This document shows, piece after piece, positions 36,508 through 48,760 of a DNA stretch of 64,000 bases. Both the position numbers and the translations under genes were made by a program. Below the pieces are notes generated by a model. The model was not told where the DNA came from and searched no databases. It saw nothing but the letters and a program-made list of their open reading frames with translations. The stretch is from Anarhynchus alexandrinus (Eukaryota > Chordata > Aves > Charadriiformes > Charadriidae): contig VUYV01000017.1 in NCBI GenBank assembly GCA_008711295.1, positions 844,067 through 908,066 on the forward strand. The letters are read 5' to 3'. Position 1 is the stretch's first letter. Every line of letters starts with the position of its first letter.

Positions 36508-37895
36508 TAGTAGAATGGTTTGGGTTGGATCATCTTGTTCCAACACCCCTGCCATGGGCTGGGACACCTTCCACTAGGCCAGGTTGCTCAAAGGCCCATC
36601 CAACCTGGCCTTGAACACTTCCATGGGCAGGGCATCTACAACTTCCCTGGGCAACCTGTTCCAGTGCCTCACCACCATCACATAAAGAATTTCTTCCTAA
36701 TAGCTAATCTAGATCTTTCCTCTTTCAGTTTAAAACCATTACCCCCTGTCCTGTCACTACACTCCCTGACAAAGAGTTCTTCTCCATCTTTCCTGTAGGC
36801 ACCCTTTATGTACTGGAAGGCTGCTATAAGGTGACGCTGGAGCCTTCTCTTCTCTCAGCCCGTCCTCATAGGAGAGGTGCTCCAGCCCTTGGATCATCTT
36901 CGTGGCCCTCCTCTGGACTCACTCCAACAGGTCCATGTCCTTTTTGTGCTGAGGACTCCAAAGCCGGATGCAGTACTTCAGGGGGTAGGGGTGGGGGTGG
37001 TCACCAGAGCAGAATAGAGGGACAGAATCACCTCCCTTGATCTGCTGGCCACGCTTCTTTTGATGCACCCCAGGACATAGTTGGCTTTCCGGGCTGTGAG
37101 TGCACATTGCCAGCTCATGTTGAGCTTGTCATCAACCAACACCCCCAAGTCCTTCTTCTCAGGGCTGCTCTCAATCCGTTCTCCACCCAGCCTGTATTTG
37201 TGCTTGGGATTACCCAGACCCCCGTGCAGGACCTTGTACTTGGCCTTGCTGAACTTCACAAGGTTCGCACATGCCCGCCTCTCAAGCCTGGCCAGGTCCC
37301 TCTGCATGGCGTCCCTTCCTTCCAGTGTGTGGACCACACCACACAGCTTGATGTTGTCAACAAACTTGCTGAGGGTGCACTCAATCCCACTGTCCATGTC
37401 ACCAACAAAGATGCTAAACAGCACCAGTCCCAGTACTGAGCCATGAGGAACACCACAGGTCACTGGTCTCCCCTCGGACATCAAGTTGATGACTGCAAGT
37501 CTTTGAGTGCGGCTGTCCAGCCAATTCATTATCCACTGAGTGGTCCATCCATCAAATCCATGTCTCTCCAATTTAGAGACAAGGATGTCATGCGGGACAG
37601 TGTCAAATGCTTTGCACAAGTCCAGGTCGATGATGTCAGTTGCTCTTCCCTTATCTGCCAATGCTGTAACCCCATTGTAGAAGGCCACCAAATTTGTCAG
37701 GCATGATTTGCCCTTCGTGAAGCCATGTTGACTGTCACCAATCACCTCCTTATTTTCCATGTGCCTTAGCAGAGTTTCCAGGAGGATCTGCGCCATGATC
37801 TTGCCAGGTACAGAGATGAGACTGACCGGCCTGTAGTTCCCCAGTTCTTTTTAAAAAAGGAGGTTGTGTTTCCCCTTTTCCAGTCAGCAGGAATT
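36508..37895 (-). mobile_element. CR1 LINE copy with 3' end and reverse transcriptase
   Basis: The 3' tip at 36508 reads AGTAGAATGGTTTGGGTTGG, followed by the 3'UTR (TGCCATGGGCTGGGACACC), the C-terminal part and a reverse transcriptase open for 272 codons (36978-37796). The element stops near 37895, inside the region before motif A, so its 5' half is missing. Unlike the 16566-18370 copy it keeps the region between MSWQCAL and [10 protein letters not shown]. Confidence 0.93.
36978..37796 (-). pseudogene. CR1 reverse-transcriptase fragment with damaged catalytic box
   Basis: The 272-codon frame contains [20 protein letters not shown] (about residues 23-42), motif A in [13 protein letters not shown] (58-70), and the C-terminal [20 protein letters not shown] region. 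The catalytic box reads FVDN (145-148) where CR1 needs two Asp, and GVPQG has become GVPHG (115-119). The enzyme would be dead even without truncation. The long frame reflects limited decay after insertion, not function. Confidence 0.88.
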
Positions 37896-38471
37896 TCAGC
37901 AAAGACAGAGAACCAGCACTGGGAGAGAGAAGGAGGGATGTTGTGAAATGGTAGCTGATGCTAGCACATTTCCACAGGCCAGGACAACAAGGAGGACAAG
38001 TGGGGAGAGGTGGCCACTGCAGGCTAGAGAACGAGTTCAGGGGAGAAGGGAGTGTGAGGAGTCAGACTGCTGAACAGGTACTGCAATTGCTCATCCTTAA
38101 CTTGGTAGCCAGTCCCAACACGTCATTCTTCATTTGGTCATTTGTTCTTACCAGTTAAGTGGAAACCTGAAAAATTCCCTTTTGTACCAAAAAGACTTTT
38201 CATTTCAGCCAAAAGAAAATGCAGCCTGTGTAACAAAACCAGTGGAAAGAGCACTAAGCTCAAGGGTGAACAGAACAGCAGAGCAGCAAGGTCTCCTTTC
38301 TATCTAACCACTGAGGACAAGGGACCCACGTTCAGTGCCCCGCTTCCTCACACCTCAGTGTACTTTTCTGGTTTTGAGGGAGGGCTCTTGCAGGGGCAGG
38401 GGGGCCATCCTCCTCCCCTGGGAGTCCTCCCACTTTGTGTGGTGCCTTTAGTTACTTGTCAAGCAGCAGCA
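37896..38471. other. Intergenic, no recognised gene
   Basis: Purine-rich in its first part (GAGAGAAGGAGGGATGTTG near 37923). No gene or repeat was identified. Confidence 0.5.
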
Positions 38472-38560
38472 TGCAAGTGGTTAGGACACTAGCCACAGAG
38501 GTAGAACATGAGGGTTTGCATCCCAGCTCCACCAATACATTAGGGATTCTGTCACAGAAT
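38472..38560 (+). mobile_element. tRNA-derived SINE head (amniote MIR/CORE type)
   Basis: GCAAGTGGTTAGGACACTAG is followed about 20 nt later by GAGGGTTTGCATCCCAGCTC. These correspond to the A-box and B-box of the tRNA-like head of old amniote SINEs (GTGGTTAG...CACTAG and GGGTTCRAATCCC). The B-box is mutated and no cloverleaf can be drawn, so it is not a tRNA gene. The downstream CORE part is only faintly recognisable. Confidence 0.6.
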
Positions 38561-41500
38561 TTCTGTAGCAGTCTCCTGGATCAGAGGAAGACTCCGAACC
38601 CCAGTCTCACACACCGTAGGCAAGTGCAGCCCTTGATAAGAGAAACTGTTTCACTGGTGACGTGCCTGTTGCCCACCACCCTATGTCTGACCTCTTTATG
38701 CAAACAGTATGGAGATGTGCAAAAAATAGATTATTCAATGAAGAAACCAACTACCCAGATCCCACAGCTCAGAAGAGTGACTTTCACAACACAGTTATTT
38801 TAACAGCTATAACAGCAGACAGTGAGAAGGCTGTGAAACTAAAATGGAGGGGAAATTACTCTGTGTTTTTAAGCATTTTAGAAGTGGCCACGCAATAAGA
38901 AAGCACCGAAATACACAATGAGATGGCGTACGACAGGCACAGGCTAGGGTGCGTGCTGGGGAAGAGGGTGAGAGAGCAGAAATGCCGTGGTAAGAGATGC
39001 CTGCAAAAACAGTAAGGTGGTAGACAGCCAGTTCCATTTGCACACTACATTACTAACCACTTGTGACCAGCAGAGCTTCAAGATGCACAAACGCCTGGAA
39101 TAATTAGGTCAGTCGTGTCTAGACGCAGAGACAGCTAGATCAGGCTGTGCCATGCTGTAGCTTTCACCAGGAAACCACGGCCATCACAATACCAGTGTTC
39201 AGCAGAGGGGTGTAAAAAATCTGCATCTCAGGGGGTACCAAAACTACCCTATTGCCAACAAACTGAACGGTCTAAGAGCTGCCTGCTCCTCAGCCTCCCC
39301 CACTCCCTGCAGACCGCTTGCACAAGCAGGTCTTCGACTTCAGCGGCCGGTGTGAATAAGCAGGGGAGATCAAACATACACATGCTGTTTACACATAAAT
39401 TTAATTGTCTGTACAGCAGAACACGTAAGTCCATGCAACATGTATGTGTTCGAACTGAAGTTCCCACTCAAGGATTTCTATGGGTAGGGAAAGACTGGGA
39501 TGGCAGCTTGAATGTTAAGTAGCTTCATCATCTCCCCAATGTCAAAACATCATCTGGCTTTCCAAGAGGATTCTTTGATTAACCTAATTAACATTATTTG
39601 GCCTGGTGTGTGAGGCAGTAGGTATGTCAGGCCAGAGTTTTCACTGGCTCCTGCTGGCACAAAGAAGGGAAAGGGTGCTCCTGGCAGCAGAGGAAAGCAG
39701 GAGGAGTGTGGGGACAGGCTCCCCACAGGCTGGGAGTCTGCAGCCGCACACGAGTCACCGTGGTCGCTCAGCCTTGCAGGGGTCAGTTCTTCAGCATCGG
39801 TGAGAAACATACTGTGAGAGAAAGGCGATAGAGTGTTTTCTGCAGAGATTTCAAAACCCAACGGTGGTAATTTGTTTTACGGTCAGGTCACCAGGTCTCA
39901 GACAGTCCCATCAGTGCCCTCGCACCAGAAAAAACAAGCAGTAACACCTTCGCGTTGTGCTGCTCTCTTTTTGTTTTCAGAACGTAACAAAGCAACCTCG
40001 CTAACAAGAGCAGGGGAAATAAATCTGGTTCGGCTTTGTTTGGAAGAGGAGGTTTGCAGGTCCCGGTGACAGCAAAGAGAAAGCTTCCCTAGGCGTAAAC
40101 ACCAGGCCCGAGGTATCCAAGTTCTTGAAATTGGCTTCATTCTTATATTGAATCAGATATTCACTGAAGCAACTCTGTTTCCTTCTTTGGTGTGCATTAG
40201 AGGCCACACCATTTATTTTTCATTTGATTTAAAGTGAAATGCAGAGAGACTTGCTACTTAGAAGTGGCGCAAGTCTACAGTACAAGTAGAATTTAGATGA
40301 CATTTGATAAGAAAAAAGGGATGCTTTTTCCACATCAGCATTCAGAGATTTTTATACCTACACATCGGAGTTCTTCTAGTCTTTGATGCAAATTATTCTG
40401 AAGAAACCTTAATGATAACAGAATCGTGGTCATATTCAAACTAATTAGATTTTGCCTTCAATTGCTGGCCCTCAGCATTTTAAGCATTCTCTACAGGTTG
40501 CTGAAATTTCTTTCTTGCCTATCACAACAATATCAGTAAAGAGCTTAAAGCCAAATACGGGGCCTTATGCTACAAACGGAAGTAGATCAATAAAACAGCA
40601 TAGAAAATAACTTACAAACCATCAGTTATTGAACAATAATGGTTGATTATTTAAGCTACTCATCCACTTCCTACATTCAGTCTCTCTGCATCTAGTAGTT
40701 TATTAAGAAAACTATTGTATTTTAATATACACTATGCTTATTGTAGACTCCACAGTATTTGTAATCTGATAAGACCTCCTAGCAGCTTTCAGCTGTGGTA
40801 GCAAAGGACCTTACATCATACACTGGCACTGGTTAGCCAGCAAAAATAGTACCTTATGAGAGAGTTGTGGGAAAGATTAGCTTTTTATGTCGTAACTCAC
40901 AACAGAACACAGGAAATAAAACATGACAGTAGGTGACAGAAATATACTGTATTTCTGGACAATAACTGAAGGAGAATATCAGATGGCATCCTGACAGGGA
41001 CTGGATGACAAACTGGGCGTTACATTGTTAAGCGCTGAAAATGAGTTAGAATTGGTGATTCCAGGATCTGGCTTTCACTCTCATCCAAAAGGCAGCACAT
41101 ACTATATGCTTTATGTGTCCCCTGTCCCACTAGTGCTTCAGGAAAAAAAAAAAAACAACTAACTTTCATTTCTTCTTATGGTAATTAGATGCTTTCAGGG
41201 ATAAACCCTATGGCCCTCAAGGGCTCCTTACCATGCTCGCTGTCTGGTATTTAGGAAAGACACACTGCCTGCAGGGGTAGCAATTCAGGGTTTAGTTTGT
41301 TTCTCTTTTTCGTGTCCTGTGCCTGCACTTTGAACACTCCCCTGCCTCTAGCAGTTATCTTTTCCGCTAAAATGCCAGTTACGTTGTCAGCTAGGGTGAG
41401 CCGGCCTGGGAGCTACCCAAATGCGATGTCCTTTGGTGCCCTCTTTGGGACTGAGAGCCACAAAGCCCTCCGGGACACCGGGCTCGGCGATGGATGGAGG

Positions 41501-42720
41501 GCTGGGAGCAGAAAGTGGGAGAGGATGCTGGCCTGAGCGCAGCAGCAGTGGAGCAGCTGCTCAGCTGGAGAAAGAAGGGTTTATCTACCAGTTTTAGCCT
41601 TGCTTTACATTAACTGTTTGCACATTAAAGCTTTGGGAACAGTTCTCAGTCCATCCGTAGTAGCAAGGGGTTAAACCACACAACAGGTTGCCCAGAAGAG
41701 CTGAATTATCTGGGCTCTGTTTGCAAGCTGTACCCACCCCTGGGCTCTCCTGGGGGCTTTCCCCTTTCATGCAGTCCGATCGTGTATTTAAATCTCTCCA
41801 ATTAATTAACTGAATACTCATGCCTGGAAAAGGGACCTCTGAGAGGTCCAACAGCAACTGGAGAGGCTGTTTGCCAAGGTGAGGGGGGGGGTTTGCCAAG
41901 CTTGCATCACTTTAACATTTCCAGGCAATCTGGCCTAACGGGACTGACAGAAGAGAGGGAGGCCAGGAAAGAAATCCTGGGAACACTTTACACCACTTGG
42001 CCTTGATTCTCTCTGCTGTCAGAACCCAAGCACAAGGCATCTGCTTGCGATGCCGTCTTAGGGGTAGGATGGAGCTATGGGGACCAGCTTTAGGCATTTA
42101 GGAGAACCACTCTGAAGTCCCCATGTCATTTGCAGCGTCTTTCCTTCTGGAGACTCCCTTGGAAAGGGCAGCGTCTCCGAGCCTGCTCATAGACAGGCAT
42201 CCAAAAAGCAGTATCTTGTCTTCAAACAAAAATTTCATTCATGTGTTGGAAGGTCGCACAGGACCTGAGGGTGCACAAATAGCGCATCTTTCTCTGACAT
42301 AATAGCAATTAGCACATAAATCGGTGCTTGGCTTTTATAAGAGCATTTAGCTTCTTAAATAGGATTGCTGTGAGAAAACCAAGGAATGGATCAGTTTCCT
42401 TATTTTGGGATTACAATAAGACGACCAAAATTGAGAGTGAATTCTTCACAAAAGATAGTAGCAGTTCAGAATTTGTCCATGGAAGACACCCTGTAAATTG
42501 GTCTTTGTACTCAGATTGCAGTGTTGAAACATCTGCACATGGGATGTTTGAAGTTGCAACCCACAGCTTATTTAATGTTTTTTCCAATTTATTTATTTAT
42601 TAAGCCCGTATCAGTAGATGTTAGTGCTGGTTTGGCCAGAAGTACACAGCAACAAAAGCATCACACATTGTCCATGCAGCAAACTGGTCAGCAAAGCACA
42701 CACACCTAATGGAGGCATCT
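38561..42720. other. Intergenic, no recognised gene
   Basis: Scattered frames up to about 122 codons lack domain features. A GC-richer patch with several CpG lies at about 41390-41540. An A-run is present near 41143. No CR1 or SINE was found. Confidence 0.5.
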
Positions 42721-42869
42721 TATCAGTGTGTACAAATACCTGAAGGGAGCAAAACCATCTGAATATGGTCCTGGGCAGCCACCTCCAGGTGGCCCTGCTT
42801 GAGCAGGGAGGTTGGACCAGACGACCTCCAGAGGTTGCTTCCAGCCTCAGCCACTCTGTGACTCTGTGA
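42721..42869 (+). mobile_element. CR1 LINE 3' fragment, internally deleted
   Basis: TATCAGTGTGTACAAATACC then TGAAGGGAG comes from the end of the CR1 coding region (the VYKYLK segment). It jumps to GGCCCTGCTTGAGCAGGGAG, TTGGACCAGACGACCTCCAG and a decayed tip at CACTCTGTGACTCTGTG. Confidence 0.82.
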
Positions 42870-45800
42870 AAAGCTGTATTGCTTTCAACAAAATTAATCC
42901 TATACAAAAAAAAAAGCACCATAGTTTGTTGCTTGTAAGGACAACAATGCTCATCTGCCTGTAGTGCAACATATCTCACAGCCTGTATCCTCATCTCGAG
43001 AATATTGTACTAGAACAGTTCTTTGGAAGTCAGTGGTTTTTCGCCTGTTACATAAGCAGAGGATGTGGTCCCGGATCTTTTCAAGCGTTACTGAACAATG
43101 TTATAACAAACCAGATAGTGCATGTGCGTAATGTTCTCTCCATAGTGACAAGATACTATAACCTACCTTCTATTCACACGTGCACTGCACAGTCTGGCAG
43201 GACAGAACGAGAGCCTTACTTCATCACCATTCTTTATCTTATATTTCATGTTCCATGGAAGTCCAGTGCTGCTTCCTTTGAAATCAATGTTTAAATTATC
43301 ATTAAGCTTAATGAGAGCAGGACTGGTCTACCTGACTTAATTTGAAAAGTGAGCCTGACACTAAACAGCTGAAATGAAGTCAAAACGTTGTACAGGTCTT
43401 TTCTGTATTCAGCATGTTGTTACGAGTGTCTGTGGACATAATCAGGGGAGAATGTTAACACAACAGGCTGTTAGCACAGAATTAATGGCTCCCCGTTGAT
43501 AGATTAGTGCAAAAGGAAAGGTGTAACGTTTATCTGCAATGCACAAGGCCTGTGATAATGCTATATTTTGTTTAACTTTATTTCTCCACAATTGTTTTTG
43601 TACATGTTAAACATTTTTCTGAGGGACGTTAGTGCTATTACCCCTTCTTCCCCTCCTCGCCTCCACGCATCAGAAGGGAAATACTTAGTTTTCAACCAGT
43701 ACAGATGCATCAGCAGATCAGTTTTCAAAAGGCGAAATCACTAGATGTTCACATTGGACGTATGCTAACATGAACTGGAGTTTTAATCAACAAGGTCATG
43801 CTGCAGAAACAGAGCAAACGAGAGTCTGATTGACTGGCCAACACTAAGGACTATTGCACGGCTGTGCCAAACTTAAACCGGGTTAGTGTGAATTGAAGTC
43901 TTGTGTATTAGTGTGAATTAAGGTCTTGTGTATAACTTGTTCTGACAAGAGATGAGGCAGTGTGTGTCTGTGAGGTTATTACATGACCAGTGTTGCTCAG
44001 CGGGGTTCGGCAGAGCCGCACTCCGAGAGTGAACTCAGCCCAACGCTTTCAGATCATACACATGTATCCGGGAATGGCGTTGCTTGAAGTTTCGTGCAAA
44101 AGGGTGCTTATAAGCTCATTGACATGGGATTCCTTTTTACTTGTTTTCTGAAGGTAAAAGTAAAGCTGCTGTAATTAGTGCAAAGCTTAACTACCAGAAT
44201 CAACGATTAAGAAATGATAGATTCTTTATTTCTTGCTCTCGCCTGTTCAAGAATAGATTATTTTTTTTTTTACCTGAAGGCAATGCTTTCTTTAGACACA
44301 AATGGCAAGACTCCACACAGAGTAGCTGGGCAGAACTCTATGGTGTGCATCAAGCAAGAAATCACTGCAAGTGACCTAGTAGTGCCTTCTGAGCTTAAGA
44401 TCTTTTAAACGCAGGAAACAAAACCCAGCTACATTACACTGCATAGGATGAGACCACTTTAGACTGACATTTCCCCTAAATTTAAAAGAAAGACACAAAA
44501 CCCAGACCTAAATACTGTTTTGTGCACCTGATCAACAAAACAAAAGATTCCCATAGGAATCTGTGTCTAAGATGACCATTACTTAAACACAGTGTATGAG
44601 ATAAATTCCCAAGAAAGGAAGTAGTCTTGGAGACAAAGCTGTAAATAAAGATACACACTTGGCAATGACTTTCTTTTTTTTTTTATTCAGGCCTTTACCC
44701 CACTACTTGTATGACAGTATTACAGCCAGAAGTTAATCTAATTCTTGTCAGGACACTGCATAGACTACCTGTGCTGCCTAATTGTTTGTTCTTTTACTGC
44801 TCTGCTGTCTCTTTCTTACACTTACAATGACAGCCATACCATATCCCCACCAACGTCCCTGCTACAACGCGTAACGTTCTAAGCCTGGAACACTGTGCTC
44901 CTGTTCCCTCCTCGTTAGACTGTCATCATCAGAGCAAACAGAGCATCACTCATGTCAGACAGGACAGGGGCTTCTCAAGCAGTGCACACAAAGGAGGTCC
45001 TTCCAAGTAGTCTTCTGCTTCCTCAGCTTGTAGCCTGAGGAACACAGCATGTCCTCATTAAAAAAGCCTAGATCATAAAAAATTATTTTGCTCCATACTG
45101 TGTATCTCAGGTCACGCCCTCAGATGTTTACTGAAATTCAATTCTTTCATAGCTGTGGTCCTCTGTCTGCCAAATGTCTTCTCCACTGCTGCACTGCAGA
45201 AGAGGAGAGAAAGAGCAGCATGGAAAAATCCCAGAAAAATTTCCAAAGGTCATCCTGTGAATTTTATCTGTGTCTGTTTGGAAGGCTTCAAGCTAGTCAC
45301 AGCAGAAAAGGTGTTTAATTGGTGTTCAGTTAAGGCCAAACACATTGTTACTGTTTGACTAGATAGTGGGTCGGTAAGCATGTAATGGCTAAAGTGTCAC
45401 CTCAGGACCAAGGTAAAGAAATAGAGAAGTATATTAGTTTCCTTGTCCTACTTAGGTTGCCTGGATGTGTCACAAAGATAAATGCATTCACCAGAATCTG
45501 AATTAACCTACTTCGTTAATTGGACCAAAACCAAAACATTTCACGTTATCATCTTTTTCCAGTGGCAGCTGTCCTTCATCATGAAAACATAGGTGAGAGA
45601 AAGATGAGTGCCAGCCATCCAGGAGGTTGGTATGAACAAGGAACATGTTTCTACCATTTCACAAAGGCAACATCATGCAAAGAAAAACAAGTCCTGAGAA
45701 CAGCTTTGAACAGCACACTTCCAGGCAAAGGCTGCTGGTTCGCTGATTCCCCCGTTTCCTGTGGCCTGACTTGGGAAAGCTGCGGCATGACTTTCCAAAG

Positions 45801-47449
45801 CGTGAGGCACCTGCAGCTCTCGGAGCGCTACCAGCCTTTGCATCTTTGGTGCGGCTCACCTGTAAGCCAGAGATGCCACAGGTTACCTGGGCATCCATAG
45901 TGAAGTCCCATACCTACTGAGATTTGTCAGAAACACCTGACCTTTCTGGGTTTCTGCACAGAGTAAGCTTCTGAAAGGAATCACAGAAAGTGCCCCTCTG
46001 CACCGTTAGGTGCGTATAAAGTTAAAACCTCAGAAATCCACTGGAAATCAAAGGCCGAGCTTGAAAATGCTAGTCTTTTTAGATACTTTCTAATATATCT
46101 CACCTGATAGTCTATCTTTTTTTTCTTCCCACTCAGGCATACTCAGCTTTTTCTATTCCAAGCAAGTAATATAGTTAACGGTGGTGATCGTATGGTTTAT
46201 AAAAAACATTTGATTTTGCTCACTGTAGCTTGACAGATATAGCAGTAATACAAGAAGAAAAGGAGTGACAGAGCAATGGGGTGTTAAGCAAAGTTTCTTT
46301 CCAAGAAGAAAGTCAGTAGCTCAAGAATCGATGGAAAATATATGTGGTTTTGGCCCAAATAAGTCACTGTAGTAATTCTACCTAGGCAGGATTTCATCCA
46401 TGACGAACAAGAGGGATCCACACAAAGGTGAAATATTAATGATAAGCCTGGGGAAAGCTCCCTATTTATTTTGCCTTTGTAAAAGTAAACCAGGGACAAA
46501 CTGAAAGGAAAAGCGTTTCAGATCAATACTGGGAAACGATTTCATACAGATAACAAACCCATATGGAACCTATTCCCACAAAATAAAGATGAAACCTAAA
46601 ATTTAGGAGGATTATGGAAGGACTGAATAACAGATATTGGCAGCATGGCATCCTGCTACAGGAAGCTGGCAAAGACTAATTACTATCCCAAAAATCATTG
46701 TGCCATCACCACAAGAATGATAAAAATAATAACAGTCTTCCCCTTCAGGCTGAGTAGTTAGTGACAGTCTTCCTTGCGTGTTTTTCTAATACTTGCTTCT
46801 GTCAGAAACAAGGACAGAAGCAGGACAGGTCCAACCCATTCTGGCTGTGTGTGGCTAGTTACTAGTTTTTACTCATGCTTTTGCCTTTCTTCGTTAGGCA
46901 GGGACAGGGACCAAAGAAAAGGTGGTCAAAGGTGAGGAATATTTCCTCAACACTGAGAGCAAAAGGCACCTCAGTTGCTGAAAACATTTCACTCATAAAA
47001 GAGATGTCACTTGGTGGCAGTCAGCTCCATTATGGTTCTTCCTAAAAATAAAGCATATTTGCTTGTAGTGGTGGGCGTTTGAAGACGCAGATACTGACAA
47101 AACAGCATCTCCTTTATCTTCGCATTTTCCTCTTGATGTCTCGATAGCACTCCCATGTCACATATTTAAAAGAAAGCCATCTTTTCCTAATCAACATATT
47201 TCCTCCTCCAGAAATGCTAATGGAGACTCAGCACCAGAATAAGAAAGAAACACAAAGAGGGCAGCAGCACTGTACTTTCATCTGCTACAGCAAGCAGCTG
47301 TCAGCATTAGTATAAAAATTACCTAACAGACAGGCATCCAGATTTATGCTAAGTAAACATTTCTTGAGTCTATTACATACAGCAGGAACCTAGTTTTTCT
47401 CTGGTCATTGCTCTGAGTAATTATTTCCCAGTCTTCCTTTCCTATTGTA
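42870..47449. other. Intergenic, no recognised gene
   Basis: Mostly AT-rich, with a tandem duplication at 43883-43932 and a T-run near 44676. A 126-codon plus frame (45520-45900) has no recognisable domain and is partly open on the other strand too. No CR1 was recognised. Confidence 0.5.
43883..43932. repeat. Two tandem copies of a 25-bp unit
   Basis: TTAGTGTGAATTGAAGTC followed by TTGTGTA at 43883-43907 is repeated at 43908-43932 with two differences (TGAA versus TAAG). Confidence 0.88.
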
Positions 47450-48760
47450 TGTACACACACCAAGCCAGTCACCTCATTGTGGAAGCCATCAGGTTGGTCA
47501 GGCATGGTTTCCTCTTCCTAAGTCCATACCAACTCTACTTGCAGTCACCTTCTTGTCCTGTGCAATGTCTGGAAATGGTTTCCAGGATTTGCTGCTCTAG
47601 CACCTTCCCTGGGATCGAGGTGTGGCTGAGCAGCCTGTAGTTCCTCAGATCCTCCTTCCCCTTCTTGGACACAAGAGAGACACTTGATTCCTTCCTATCC
47701 TCAGGATCTCTCCCCAGTCATGACCCTCTCCTCCACACCCTTTGAAGATGATTGCAAGCAGCCCCTAATGACATGGGCTAGCTCCACCAGCACTTGTGGG
47801 TGCATTGCATCAGGCCCATGGATGTCTGTAGGTCCAGTTTATTTGTATGTTCCCAAACCTGATCATCCTCCACTGAGAGTATATCTACTTTGCCCTGGAT
47901 TTTCCCACTGGTGCCTGAGATTACTGAGGACAAGTCTTACCAGTAAACACAGAGGTGAAGAAGACATTGAGTACCTCAGCCACCTCTGTGTTCTTTGTCA
48001 CAAGTCCCTCTGCCCAGTTTAGCAGTGGGGCCATGTTTTCCTTGGTTTTTCTTTTGCTGCTGATGTCCCTGTGGAAACCTTTCTTGTTGCTGTTCACATC
48101 TCTTGACAGGTTCAACTCCAGGTGAGCTTTGTTTTTTCCTAAGCCCATCCCTCCATAGTAAGATGGCATATCTATATTCCTCCTGGGCTACCTGTCCCTC
48201 CTTTCACCTCCTGTACATCTCCTTTTTATGTCTGAGCTTAGTCAGGAGCTCCTTGCTCATCCGTGCAGGCCTCCTGCCCTCTTTGCTTCATTTCTGCCTT
48301 TTGGGATGGACCACTCTTGAGCTTGGAGGAGGTGATCTTTGAAAATGCAGCAGCTTTCCTGGACTCCTCTTCTCTCCAGGACTGTCTTCCATGGGATTTT
48401 TCCCAGCAGATCTCTGAAGGGGTTGCAGTCTGCTCTCCAGAATTCTAGGGCTGTGGTTCCTCTGTTTGTCCCATTCCATCCTCTCAGGACCCTAATCACC
48501 ATCTCAAGGTCCCTGCAGCCGAGCTTGTCCCTGATTTTCTCATCCCTGACCAATACCTCCTTGTTTGTAAGTATCAGGTCCAACAGTGCACCTCTGCACC
48601 TTGGCTTCCTGATCACCTGTTTTGGGAAGCTGTTGTTTGTTCTTGCATTGGAAATGTCTTGAACATCAAGTCTATTGCTGCAAAAACACAGCAGGTGAAG
48701 AACACTTCCTTTTGCAGAGAACAGCTTGTTACTTCATAGACACAGGCTCATGTCAGCGTC
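47450..48760 (-). mobile_element. CR1 LINE internal fragment lacking both ends
   Basis: The minus-strand CR1 runs from the middle of the reverse transcriptase (near 47460, complement of the segment before motif A) through the pre-RT region (47921-48169, AHLELNLSRDVNSNKKGFHR) and the linker (48257-48616, KPRCRGALLDLILTNKEVLV). It ends in sequence shared with copy B (CTTGCATTGGAAATGTCTTG). The 3' tail that a LINE should retain is absent at 47450. It belongs to the same subfamily as A and B but is clearly more diverged from them than their shared block is. Confidence 0.9.

Noticed and set aside
38472..38560. tRNA gene
   Set aside because: A- and B-box-like words are present, but the B-box is mutated and no cloverleaf or terminator follows, so it is a SINE head.
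45520..45900. 126-codon plus-strand frame
   Set aside because: Not recognisable, partly open on the opposite strand, no signal peptide and no splice support.
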